A stretch of 64,000 nucleotides of DNA from contig JACEVL010000519.1 in assembly GCA_020284085.1 (NCBI GenBank), positions 1,042,001 through 1,106,000 of the forward strand. The letters run 5' to 3'. The notes below the pieces were generated by a model. It was not told where the DNA came from. It made no database searches and saw only the letters and a list, made by a program, of their open reading frames with translations. The DNA comes from Aporrectodea caliginosa. Lineage: Eukaryota > Annelida > Clitellata > Crassiclitellata > Lumbricidae. Made by a program: the position numbers and the translations under genes. The stretch's first letter is position 1; the number at the start of each line of letters is the position of its first letter. This document shows, one piece after another, positions 1 through 10,399 of the stretch.

Positions 1-1019
1 GAGCCTGATGCGGATGATGGTGGGTGATTGGAGATGATGGTGGAGGGACAGAAAAAGTGCGGAATTCAGGATGTAGATCGTTCCAGAGACGTGGTGCAGT
101 GTTGGATATTGCTCGGTTGGAGAACTTGAGATGAGTAGTGACAGGAGGTCGAGAGAGAGTCAGAATGGAGGATCCCAGACAGCCTTTCCCCATCGCTCCC
201 GACGGGTGCCCCTAGTGGCACCCGTCGGCTTTCTCGAGGCGTCGGCTATAGTGTGGTCGTTCCCCAGTTTGCGATGATTTCCATGACTCGCAAAATTCTG
301 TGGGCCTTAGTCTTGCATACGGTGAGCCAACACTTTGCCCAGAGCGAGATGAAGGACCAGCATTGGCCCTCCTATTGCGCAGACTTAACGAAACTGGGCC
401 GCGTGTCAGAGTCGTGGTGGGAGGTTTGGAGGGGTAATTAAGGCGCAGCGGTGGATTCAATCGGTAAACAAGCGACATCACCGGTGTAGGCTGAGGAGAT
501 GGATGGGGAGAAGGTTACGGGAGAGGGATGGGGAGAGGGTCACGGACGGAGGTGACCTATATGCTGCCTCTGCGTTCTACTACAACCTATCAGATCGGTG
601 AATACAACTGGCGGAATTTCACATAAAGAAACTAGTGTTCGGTGGTTTAATTGAAAATTCAATAATATAAAACGGTCAGTTGTTGTAATTTATCCATTTG
701 GATCGTTCTAGTAGAAATCGGCATTAATTTTTTACAAGACTTAAGAGGTGAGTGTATACATAATATATGCACATTATAGCATGCGTGTATATATATATAT
801 ATATATATTATATATATTCAGTTCCTGACCCCAGCCATTTTGGCTGTGATGGTTACGAATAAATGATCTCCATTGTCCTCGGTCATTTGTGAAGTCCATT
901 ACTCATCCTTAGTGTTAGTCCGTAATGTTATGTCCTCATTTATACAGTAGTATCTATCTAGAGTAGTCTTTGCTTGCCTCTGCTTCTCTTTCCACAGAAA
1001 GAGAAGGCTGATAGCAAAA
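1..1019. other. No gene recognised; AT-rich intergenic DNA
   Basis: No exon, RNA gene or transposon was recognised apart from the hairpin at 199-228 and a short (TA)n run at about 786-810. Open frames on both strands near 212-481 overlap one another and show no domain or composition that favours either strand. Confidence 0.4.
199..228. repeat. Perfect short hairpin
   Basis: CCGACGGGTGCC at 199-210 is the exact reverse complement of GGCACCCGTCGG at 217-228, with a six-base loop. It sits in locally GC-rich sequence. It could be a transposon end, a structured RNA element or chance. No flanking duplication was seen. Confidence 0.6.
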
Positions 1020-1465
1020 CAGGCGCTCTAGAAGTTATTAATTATTATTAACGATGATAATAACTGTATGACTAAGACTGTTTTATGGTGCTTATTGAAT
1101 TGTAGTGAATATCTGCATGTGCAAGTTTTCCATCTTGCATAGTTCATCAGTCTTAGGGTCACTTTTCAGCTAGATCCTTTCTCGTGTTGGCTCGTTCTGC
1201 TCAGTCACAAGTGCATTTTGCTATCAGCCTGAAACTTCACTTTTTCAAATTGTTTATCCACCGTAGACAGTCTCTCAACAGACCGACCTGGATGTTGATA
1301 TGACTACAACTTGTTTTTTTTTGTTCCATCGGTTGTTGGTCTTGTGCATTATACACAGGCGCTGTAGAAGTTATTAATTATTATTAACGATGATAATAAC
1401 TGTATGACTAAGACTGTTTTATGGTGCTTATTGAATTGTAGTGAATATCTGCATGTGCAAGTTTT
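1020..1465 (+). repeat. Direct repeat pair of about 110 bp, spaced 336 bp
   Basis: Sequence at 1020-1129 recurs at 1356-1465 with a single obvious substitution near the start (CAGGCGCTCTAG versus CAGGCGCTGTAG). Each copy begins with a GGCGCT..AGAAGTTATTAATTATTA string that resembles the retroelement 3' ends found elsewhere in this window. The near identity implies a recent duplication, or two insertions of one element tail. Confidence 0.8.
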
Positions 1466-1754
1466 GACGTACCGTTTAAACTATCGATATCTTGGTCTGT
1501 TTAACTGAAAGTATGAGAATAGTAGCAAATTTCATGGCGTTAGATAACTTTTGTATGTGTTAATGGCTTTGGTGCAATTCAAACTGGTGCACAATAATCA
1601 ATACAATACAATGCAATACAATTGTATTTGATATTACCCTCCTTTCAAAGTTCACAAGTTCACACCTGACCATGCAATAGAACATCGATGGATCTGAACA
1701 ATTAGGTGAAGGACTTGCATAAGGTCCTTAAACAGTGACCCCCTGGCTTTATTT

Positions 1755-1822
1755 GTCAATGGTTAGCATACTAGGCTGTCAACCTTGAAGTCGGATATTT
1801 AAATCCACTCCAGGTTATACAG
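1755..1822 (+). mobile_element. Degenerate tRNA-derived SINE head
   Basis: GTCAATGGTTAGCATACTAG has the form of a tRNA D-arm/A box. About 25 bases later AGTCGGATATTTAAATCCA resembles a decayed B box. The spacing is tRNA-like, but the acceptor stem is not paired, so a functional tRNA is unlikely. Confidence 0.35.
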
Positions 1823-2109
1823 GTATTGAATGTCTGTTTCATAAGCACGCCTTGCAAAATGCCTGCTCTATAAGCACCCCATAAATACCCTGTGCAAACA
1901 TAGTACAATGACTGGACACTTTTGGTGGCAAGATGAAGAGGTGAGAACAGATCACCCTCGCTCGTGGACCTATACATGTGGGTTAAGACAACACAATTCC
2001 ATGGCTTGAGGTCTTATCTTCTTTGTGATATTCACATTTAATTATGACGGTCATTTTATTAATTTTAATTTGCATGGTCATTAAATACGTCATAATTAAA
2101 TGCTTAAAC

Positions 2110-2458
2110 ACTATTACAATTAGCGCATTAAATTTTTTTAATTTATTGAAATTTGTATAAATTCGACAATTTTTGTTAAAATTGTTAAATTTTAAAATGC
2201 GTTGGGGCAAATCTTAGAGAACGAATTTTAAAGAAATATTTGGCCTGATAACTAACTACATCAAAGGGAAACGAGTTATGACTATTACAATCAGCGCATT
2301 ACATTTTAAAAATTTATTGAACTTTGAATAAATTCGACAATTTTTGTTAAAATTGTCAAATTTTAAAACGCGTTAGGGCAAATCTTAGAGAAGGAATTTT
2401 AAAGAAATATTTGACATGATAACTTACTATACCAAAAGGCAACGAGTTATCACTATTA
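2110..2458 (+). repeat. Tandem duplication with a 171-bp unit
   Basis: CTATTACAA at 2111 recurs at 2282, and CTATTACG starts at 2452, giving two full units of 171 and 170 bp and the start of a third. Units share GCGCATTA, AATTCGACAATTTTTGTTAA, a GGGCAAATCTTAGAGAA block and CGAGTTAT, with roughly 10 percent divergence. The unit is very AT-rich. It may be a small satellite or an internal duplication of a DNA transposon. Confidence 0.8.
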
Positions 2459-3057
2459 CGTTGAGGTTCTAGAATTTTTGCTTTTTTCACTCCACCCTAC
2501 TGAATGCGCGCAAGATTCATAGGGTCATAAGAATGTACTCTGTGTGTGTCTTAAATCAGCCAATAGGCACATCAGCAGTATTTTGTTCTTATCAACAACA
2601 GCATGCCCAAAAGATAATAATTATATATTATACAAGACATATCCAAAAATTCCGCTCAGCGATACTATAAGATTGACAATTTATTTAACCGTGCCTTAGT
2701 ACTTTAGTTTAATAATAAAAGCCTTTGCAGAAACATACTTGTGCATGCACTAATGATTATTTTGTGATTCGGCACAGATTCAGAATATTGAAAGTCTTTC
2801 GCTGAAGTGCAATCTCAACACTCTGTAGATTTATAACTACAGAATTTGTTAAATTTTAACCTCCAATTTAAACTCGAGTTCACTTGTACAATTTCGCAGT
2901 ACAAATTCGAACATGATAACCTGGAGGTCTCGAGAAACAGTAAGCATCTGATCAACAAATTCTTCCAAATTTCTTGCTAGCAAGCAAAAAATTAGCAAGT
3001 CAGTTGAAACTACAATGCAATTAGTCAACCGGTATTTCTTTAAATATGTGGTCCTTA
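2459..3057. other. 3' flank of the CCCH gene
   Basis: No coding signal is visible. On the minus strand, AATAAA-type signals occur overlapping the stop codon (near 3060-3065) and again at about 2680-2685. Either could direct polyadenylation of the upstream minus-strand gene. Which one is used cannot be decided from the sequence. Confidence 0.35.
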
Positions 3058-5115
3058 TTATTTATTAAGACTAGCAGTCCAGGGTTGATCAACTTTTCTT
3101 TGTCTATCCAATGCTACAAGTGCTTTCTTAGGAGGAATCAAGGAATTAGTTACACCAGAACGCTTGCGGTGTTTCATTTGAACCCCAAAACCGTCCTCAT
3201 CATCACCTTCGTTTGCTTCGTCTACGAACTGCTCGTTAAAATGCAACTGGCTGTTTGTCTGAGAAGGGTACTGAACATCTGTTTCGCTCTGACTGGGACA
3301 ATCAACAGGTAGGAAGATGTTGCTCATTTCGGCAGTCAGATCGTGACTGTAGCGACATTTATGACCGTAACGACATTTTCCGAGCTGAAAACTTCGGCAG
3401 ACAGACTTCCGTTTCTTGTTTGAATTTGGGTCTTCCTTTGCAAGGACTGTCATTTTTACGTGTCTCTCCAAGATGGATTGCTTGGCCTCTTCCGCGCGCT
3501 GAAAAGACGTGATAAACACCGAATTGCTGCTCTGTCCAACTCCTAGGAAGCTTGGAGATGGCAAGGTGACAGCGCTTCCTGCAGAAAATGGATTCGGTAG
3601 TTTACTTGTGACAGCCTTTGCAGTAGTTGTTGCAGATGATGATGTCACGGTTTTGTCATTTTCATTGTCTTCATCGCTACTCTGATTTTCCTCGCTACAT
3701 CTGAAGTAGTCAACGCTTTTCTCGCCAGAACCCAATTCTTGTAATCTGACAAATTATTACAAATCAGTGACATTTTATTTTAGACTCAGCAAATTTCCAA
3801 AAATAAAAACACCTCATTAACTACCCTAATCAATTGTTTACCCAAAACAATAACTACATTGAACCGCAAATGTAAAAGTTAGTTCAACCATGATACATGA
3901 TCAGCTTCAGTGGCTCATAATAGGCGCAGGCTTCAAACAAATTTTGAACTTTACATCATGGTGTATAAATGTCACAACAACTGTGCACCATGCTATTAGT
4001 ATTCATGCAAGTAACAAAAATTAAAATGGGTGATTGCATACCTGGAACAGGCCAAAAACCTTTATGTGTTTTAAAAAACTTAAAAATGTCCTTGCTACAT
4101 AACTCTGAGCATTAGCATTTGCACTGACAGTAGACAGCATGTGTAAACTGTAAAGTGTAAAGCATCCTAAAAGTAGCTCGTTACCGACAATGCTACATAA
4201 ATTGTATTAATTACAATTACAACATCGCTTGCATTGAGATATTTCAAATTTATCCCACAAATAGTCTGCAGTTGGCTAGGTTATAAACAAAATAGTACAC
4301 TGAAAATGCTGCTCTTCAACTGTAACTCTCATTTTTTACAATTAATAAACATAGAAATAGAGTACATAAAGGTAGGCATTTTAAAATGTAAGCCTTAGAC
4401 GACTGAAGTAGGAGTATAATTGCATCAGCCTATTATTTTACAATTGGAGCATATTCTTTATACATGATGAGCTGCAGGCATGCCAAACTACAATTCGGCA
4501 TACTTATAGTATCTGGGCCCACCAGTGACTATATTTTGGGCATGCATTGTGGGCATGGTACAGCGAGTTTAATATGACAGCAAATCTGCCGAAATACTAG
4601 CGCCGTGAGGGTCGGTTAGGCGTCGTGAGGGTCGGTTAGGGTCAGGGTTTAGTGTCGTCAATAGGGCATCCTATTTTAAATAAATTCACGAAGGCACACA
4701 GAAGCAGTTCCCTACACTGTCCATCGATATCCATCGGGCATGATACACGACAACTCTTCCATCTGCTTGCAGCGCTGTAATTTGTAATTTCTCTCGCAGT
4801 CTGTTCTGTTCTGTTCTCAGCCATCCTCGTGTCGAGGGTCCGCCGCATCATGAACAATATTCCTCCAGCCTAGGTTGGCAATATTGTTTACAAACATGCA
4901 CTCCAGCGGTCGTTGCTTTAGAACTCCAGTAACACAACTACTGAGTGTAGGCAGTAATACAAAAAAGGGAGGGTTTAGCAACATAGTAAAAGTCATGAAG
5001 CTCACCCTTTTCCCGCTGAAGGATCTGTAGTTTGTGTCGTATCTTTGACGCTGTCATCGTCCTCGTTCTCCGAACTTGAATCCAGATAATCAGCCACCAA
5101 CGAAGATGCCGCCAT
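3058..5115 (-). CDS. CCCH (C3H1) zinc-finger protein, two exons
   Basis: Exon 1 is 5115-5006. ATG has G at -3 and G at +4, and the exon ends AAAGG before a GTGAGC donor. Exon 2 is 3745-3058, after a TTTGTCAG acceptor. The phases fit exactly (2+1), giving 265 residues. Exon 1 encodes an acidic Ser/Asp/Glu start (MAASSLVADYLDSSSENEDD). Exon 2 adds more acidic sequence, a Ser/Thr/Ala stretch, and LPNPF and PSPSFLG motifs. A single zinc finger, C-x7-C-x5-C-x3-H, sits at residues 153, 161, 167 and 171, preceded by NKKRK basic residues. An acidic region and a basic C-terminus containing KHRKRSG follow. Single CCCH fingers usually bind RNA, so a nuclear RNA-processing role is plausible but inferred. 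I do not recognise the orthologue. The intron is 1.26 kb. Confidence 0.85.
3746..5005 (-). other. Intron of the CCCH gene, with a transposon fragment
   Basis: Minus-strand intron bounded by GTGAGC and TTTGTCAG. It is AT-rich and mostly featureless. At about 4598-4660 it contains GTGAGGGTCGGTTAGGGTCA-type sequence that also occurs inside the MITE at 47158-47553, so a fragment of that family lies in the intron. Confidence 0.6.
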
Positions 5116-6370
5116 TACAATTTTTACCACTAGAAATAAAAATACAGTGTTGCCAAAGCATGCGAGGGTTATTTTTTTTAGCGCTTGTATGACTAATTTC
5201 GGCTCCTCTTTAGCAAAATGCTTCAGAATACATGGACTTCTTCAAACATCCAAAATCAGCCATAAACTAACTTACTATATCCGAAGAACATTATTACTGA
5301 TCTTTCTTTTTACTATGACTATTACCTTAATCTCATATATCCATAGATGTCTGTTTTATTGTATTTTATGATATTTTGACATTTGTGATTTTGTGATTTG
5401 TGATTCAATACTCGATCTGATGTTCCCGCCAGTGCGTTTGCAGGCGGTTCAATAAAGCACATACTTACTTACTTACTTATGCTAGGGCCAACTTTTGTAT
5501 TGAGCTGTGACCGACCGACTGAACAATCTTTCCAGTTTTGCTCTCTCAGAGGTGGAGTCTTCTAGGTTTCGTTTTAGTACTACTAATTGTTGCCTGATTA
5601 TTGCACCAAATAAAAATTGCACTAAATAAACCTGGAGATCGAGAATTTATTATCTTAGAAATCGTAATTGTAGTCATGTGCAACATGTTTCATGCAAATG
5701 CAGTCTACTTGCGGAGCCCGATTTGCCAACTGATGGTGGGTTTTAATCTGTCGGGCTAGCACGGTCCGTACACGGGAATCGTAAAGGGTTTGCTGCCCAT
5801 TCAAACGGTCGGCGGTGCTGAAGGATCTCACCTGATCAATTCATTGAAAAATGAGCAGGATTGATGACACGCGGTCACTATTATGGCAACTTGTACATTT
5901 GTGCTTTATAATTATTAGTAATTCGCACAAGTCCAACCCATAATAAATTAATAATTAGGCCTACATTTTACAATGTTCCCACTCAGAAACACGAACAACT
6001 ATGTGGCCGGAGGAGTAGATGGAAAGAAAGATGATGTACGTGAGAAGAAATTGGAGAGCCATTCTGTCTAATCTTCTTCATCGGTGTCTGAAGCCAAACT
6101 TCTAGGTTGATAACTTGACAGTTACTGTTCAACGCATAACTATTAGACTACCTTGCTAGTCAATCGGAAAATTAAAATTAATAATTATCTGTTACAGTGG
6201 GCAGAAAAATTAATAATAATGAATTAAGCCTTAAAGCCAGAACTGGAATCCTATTATCCTTTAAACAATTAAGCTAATTACGTCATTAAGTGCAGCCTCT
6301 GCATCTGTAATCTGTGCAAAAACGGCCGGAGAAAGGACGGCGATTAAATTGTTTAAAGTCTGCGTAGAAG
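5116..6370. other. Divergent intergenic region between CCCH gene and synaptogyrin
   Basis: The two genes are transcribed away from each other across about 1.25 kb. The region holds a retroelement tail with AATAAAG followed by (ACTT)n at about 5450-5478. It also holds a dispersed repeat at about 5757-5870, whose relative lies at about 24697-24795. No TATA box or clear CpG island was recognised. Promoters for both genes must lie here if the gene starts are right. Confidence 0.5.
5757..5870 (+). repeat. Dispersed repeat, copy 1 of 2
   Basis: It shares AGCACGGTCCGTACACGGG, then TGAAGGATCTCAC and GAAA-ATGAGCA, with a segment at about 24705-24795 in the same orientation. The family was not identified. 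Confidence 0.55.
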
Positions 6371-6511
6371 ATGGAAAGCGGTTACGCAGACAGTCCTGGT
6401 GGCCCTGCCTCTGGACCAGCAGGGGCCTACGGATCGGCCGGGGCCTCCGGAGAATTTAAACCGGCGACGTTCATTAAAAAACCACAAGTAATCTTGCGCC
6501 TCGTTGGACTG
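6371..6511 (+). CDS. Synaptogyrin-like protein, first coding exon (partial gene)
   Basis: The exon encodes 47 residues from an ATG in strong context (A at -3, G at +4) to a GGTAAGAA donor and ends in phase 0. It has a Gly/Ala/Ser/Pro-rich head followed by FKPATFIKKPQVILRLVGL. This matches the short cytoplasmic N-terminus of synaptogyrins, in which an F-D/K-P-x-T-F-x-[RK]-x-P-x-x-I-L-R-V-V motif immediately precedes the first membrane helix of the MARVEL domain. The exon boundary falls right at that helix. Synaptogyrins are four-helix proteins of synaptic and other transport vesicles that act in vesicle trafficking. No second exon was recognised downstream, so intron 1 is long, or the rest lies outside the window or in sequence I failed to read. 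Confidence 0.75.
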
Positions 6512-6689
6512 GTAAGAAAAGCTCTGCGTCACAACTAAACACGTATTGTTGTAATGTTGATAAATACACTTTTGTACGTAGGCAGCCTTTAACGGAACTC
6601 CAATTAAAATTTAATAGGATTTTACAGTTTATTAGTTTTTTTTGACATTGTCGTTAATCTATCGTTTTAGCGTCCCCGATTATTTTTTC

Positions 6690-6905
6690 AATTCAATTCA
6701 ATTTATTGATCCCAAATCAACAACAAAACAAATCACACAATCAGGTGAAGTAAAGTAAGAAGAAAAACGAGTAGCAGCATAGCACAAGATTGTATGTTTA
6801 CAAGTAGTTACAAAACGTACTTGGATGTTGTTATCAGCGAGAACAAAAGGCACCCAAAAGGGACTAGTCCCGCTAAGAAGGGGACTAGTCCCTTTTCACC
6901 ATTAT
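6690..6905 (-). mobile_element. Retroelement 3' end with ATTGA-type tail and hairpin
   Basis: Read on the minus strand, it runs from a GGGACTAGTCCC hairpin to a terminal (ATTGA)n tail at about 6690-6705. The hairpin is a near-repeat of AAAGGGACTAGTCCC (6857-6871) and its complement at 6880-6896. A related AAAGGGACAAGTCCCGCT block lies downstream of the LINE coding region near 43392, so this is probably a tail of the same LINE group. Confidence 0.5.
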
Positions 6906-7030
6906 AGCCTTTCGTTTCATCGTCTTAAATGAAAGATAGAGGTCTACGTAGTCTTCCTTTACGGAATGGGTGTAACTAGTTTAATAATGCGTTAAATTGA
7001 CAAGGTTGCAAGATAAATTCTTATGTGGAA

Positions 7031-7116
7031 TGGGTTTATCAGCGCTCGTGAATAAGCTGATGCTCTGCGCTTGGCTTTCGAGTGGCGCTTTAGAAGTTTG
7101 GAGATTACGATTACGA
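7031..7116 (+). mobile_element. Dispersed retroelement 3' end (TCGAGTGGCGCTTTAGAAG family)
   Basis: The segment from GCGCTCGTGAATAAGCT to TTTGGAGATTACGATTACG recurs at about 11263-11345 and 38519-38603 in the same orientation. All three end in an (ATTACG)n tail. The GGCGCTTTA.. end resembles the LINE terminal hairpin of this window. Confidence 0.75.
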
Positions 7117-7227
7117 TTATCACATGAAACGACCATCCGAAATGCTATTCAACTGAAGAATGGGCATACTATTAGAATTGGGGACCGCAGAGTTTCGGTA
7201 TCTTTTGGCTTGCTGCGTGGAAGGTAC

Positions 7228-7335
7228 CATGTTTTGTAATGACGATCCTGACCCTAACCGACACTCACAACGCATAACCTGACCCAACCGACGCTCACGG
7301 CACCTAACCTGTTACAAACTGACCAAATATCATCA
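7228..7335 (-). mobile_element. Fragment of the MITE family found intact at 47158
   Basis: TAATGACGATCCTGACCCTAA and CCGACACTCACAACGCATAA match interior sequence of the 47158-47553 element. The unit is partly duplicated here (CCTGACCCAACCGACGCTCA). No terminal repeats are present. Confidence 0.6.
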
Positions 7336-7944
7336 AATTCTGAGATGGTGTGGTGGGGATGTTTCTGAATTTTGGTTGATTTGACATGGAATGACCCATT
7401 AGTAAGTATACGAGAAATGCAGTGCATGATTGTGTAGTCGTGTTATTAAAGGTATTTGATTAAAAAAAACTCTGTTTAACTGGCAATGTGAAAGAAAGAA
7501 TAATAATTACATAATTATGTGTTTGTCATTGCATAACATTAAGCTAAAGCAACTGTCAATTGCTTGCAACATTTTAGTTTGAGTGTTTGATTATTTTAAG
7601 ATAACCTAATACTTGGCAGAGTTCGATTTATCTTTCCAGTCTTTTCATTTTCCACTCCATACATTCTTTCCTGGGAGTCAGTCTATGTCTGATGAACACA
7701 GTGCCCAACATGACCATCTATAACTGAAAATTTGTACAAGTATTCATCTTGATGAGCAGCTTACATTTTTTTAGATTTTTAGGTCAACTTTTGCTCACAG
7801 GTCAACTTTACCACTGCTCACAGGTCCAAAATAATTATTGTCCAGAAGATGAGTCATTGAACTTCGACTAAAACGTGTCGACCTGCTTTTATGGAAAACT
7901 TCTGTAGCTCAGGTTCTTTAGAACCTAAAGAGATATTATTTAGA

Positions 7945-8476
7945 CCAAACTGACAGTATCTGAATGGAGTATTTGAACTAGGATGCTGAATATTTACTTA
8001 GAGGCAATTGCTTAGCAATCTTGGCCTATTAACCTCAACCGGGGTCATTTCGTACAGACCAACTTTAATGATTTTCTTTTGTTATCAGCATGATGTTTGA
8101 GCAATTACTGTAAATTTCAGAGTCAGGTCTCTCAGTTTATTTTTAGTGATTTTTAATACAGTTCATTATTTGCAAAATGCATTAAATTTGTGTCATACTG
8201 AGCTCTAGTGTTGTTACTGTACATTGATTGTTCAAAGTTGTTGTTAAAATGTACCACCTACAGAAGTGAATTTGTTACTGTAATAAGAAGAGTGCAGTCC
8301 TTTAAGTTAGCCAAAGGTGGAGTGGAAATCTTGAAAACATTTTCTGCCATGGCGGGTGTTTTAACCTTCAACCTCTCGGCTGACGGTTCTGCACCCTAAC
8401 TAAAGACAGTATCTGAATGGAGTATTTGAACTAGGATGCTGAATATTTATTTAGGTGGAAATCTTGAAAACATTGT
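7945..8476 (+). repeat. 50-bp direct repeat with nested shorter repeat
   Basis: CAGTATCTGAATGGAGTATT and the following 30 bases occur at about 7949 and again at about 8406. GTGGAAATCTTGAAAACATT occurs near 8322 and near 8456. A related AGCAGTCC-TTAAG-TAGCC block is at about 10516. The family was not identified. Confidence 0.65.
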
Positions 8477-9119
8477 ATCATGCACCAGTATGTTCTTAAA
8501 TATTGCAGTAAAAGACACATGGTGATCAATTGTTAAATCTGGGCCTAAGCTGTCGTGTTGTGTTTTTTAAATTTCTAATTGCTTTATAGAGCCACATGAC
8601 TTTTTTTGCTTCTCACTTAGTGTCATAGTCACATGACTGTTCTACTTCTTCTTTTCCTAGTGTTGTGGTAGCAGCTGTTGTCTTCCCAGTACAGTTAATG
8701 TATCTGTTCTTCCACTTCTGGTTGTTGGTTGATTGTGTGAGCTGACAGTGCATTCAGACAGGCTATTAGGTTACATTTTGTTGAGGATAATGAAACAAAC
8801 AGGCAAGCCTATGTAGAACTTGAGATGTCACTTCAATGGATGTTAATTTAGATAAATTCTGGGTATGTTTGCAAAAACACACCCTAGCTACCAATGACTT
8901 TACCGTGGTACAGCCCTTTCTGTGTGCAAGCTTAATGTTTAGAACACCAGAGGATGATTGTAGGACATATTCAAAGATCTCTGGATGCTTGTCTATTGAA
9001 AAACTCTCTCACTTTTGTTGATATTGTGCTCAGGTTTTCTTGGTTAGTGTTTTGAAGCTTTTGAATTACGCAGTTATGTACATTCTGTAAGTTGTTCAAT
9101 GTCTTTCATGAATACCTAG

Positions 9120-10085
9120 TCTGTTTCAACTTAATTACCCACCATAGGCTCTGTGCTGAACCAATCTTATGCGGGTGACCTGCAGGTGTTTTTGCACTGT
9201 CCTGCGTCAGCAGCCATTGCCGAAGCCCGGGCCATGAACCGGGCAATGGAGGCTCTGAGGCCTGGATGTCCTCCAATCGTCTGCGGCTAAACTCATCTAA
9301 GACCCAGTTCATTTGGCTTGGCACGCAGCAGCTCGCCCAAATTGATTTGGAGGCCCTTGCCCAGGAGTTCAGATTACTTTTTCACAGTGGCAAGAAATTA
9401 ATTAATTGATAAATCCAGGCTATCAACGTTATAAAATAAAAATTATAGGCGTGTATGTAATGAGATCGACGATCGTCATGAAAACTGCAATCTCTTAGAG
9501 AAAATAACATATCCAAAATTAAGTGGCCAAGGGCAGCATTTTGGGCCGTCGCCCCGGGCGGCATTTCAGCTCCGTACGCCATTGCTTTCTCATCCTTTTT
9601 CGGTTTGTCCGGGACCTTGGTGTCAGATTAGACCAAGAACTAACGTTCACGCGGCATATCAGCCTGCTATGCCGCGATTGTGTATACCAGCTGCGTCAGC
9701 TTATAGAGATCTTCCGTTCCTTAACCTTTAATGCTGCCTTAATGCTTATCCACTTCTTTGTTGTTTCCCGTCTTGATTATTGCAGCGCCCTCTGCGTGGG
9801 CTTCTTCCGGCGACTCGGGTTGGGTGCTTGTTCGGGTCTTACGCTCGGCGGCACGCTATATTGGTTGCATCCCAAGATTCCGCCATGTTACTGCATGACT
9901 ATAATTATGCGGGATGTCTTGCATTGGCTTCCTTTCCCACAGTGGATCGCTTACCGGATCTCTTCCTTGATCTGGCGCTGATGTGGTCTCTGTTTATCTA
10001 CAGGAGCACCACCTCAGCATCCAGCACCGTGGTTCTCCTCGCTCTTCTAGGCAGGCTGAGGTTCTTGTCTTCTTATGCTTTTTAG
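9120..10085 (+). pseudogene. Broken CR1/L2-like LINE reverse transcriptase
   Basis: Around 9168 the frame reads YAGDLQVFLHCP, a decayed form of the YADD catalytic box of LINE reverse transcriptases. It is followed by MNRAMEALR and SSKTQF-like sequence in shifted frames. From about 9600 to 9990 it continues with LGVRLDQELTF, RLDYCSAL and RDVLHWLPFPQ, typical of the RT thumb and downstream region of CR1/L2-class elements. Frameshifts break it. A segment of about 200 bp (roughly 9374-9590), ending in a GCCCCGGGCGGC..GTACGCCATTG transposon-like string, interrupts it. The element is not autonomous. Confidence 0.85.
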
Positions 10086-10239
10086 TTAATTGCTTTGATG
10101 AGTCTGTCTGTTTCTAGTCTACGTTGGTTGCTGGGACTTTGCAGCTGAACCCATTTTAAAATCAAATTATGAATTATAATTATAATTTTCCAAAGAACTT
10201 ATGTAAAATGTTATTACTTTGAATCAAAAGTTGGTCTCC

Positions 10240-10376
10240 AAAATGCACCATTACAAACCCCTAAATGAAAATTTTTCTTACTCCTGGGGAGAGGGCACAG
10301 CCCCTCCCCCAGACCCCTCCCCTCAGAGTTCTTCAAAACTGCGTAATTTTATGGAAGACCTGGTTACGCCACTGAG
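10240..10376 (+). mobile_element. Probable DNA-transposon (MITE) end
   Basis: A CTCCTGGGGAGAGGGCACAG block with CCCCTCCCCCAGACCCCTCC and an end reading GGTTACGCCACTG resembles the end GTACGCCATTG inserted in the LINE at about 9585. No matching left end or target duplication was found. Confidence 0.35.
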
Positions 10377-10399
10377 TGACCGTAATCTGGCTTGAAAGC

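Noticed and set aside
5147..5371. Plus-strand frame of 74 residues
   Set aside because: AT-rich, hydrophobic by composition, overlaps the promoter side of the CCCH gene and has no motif.
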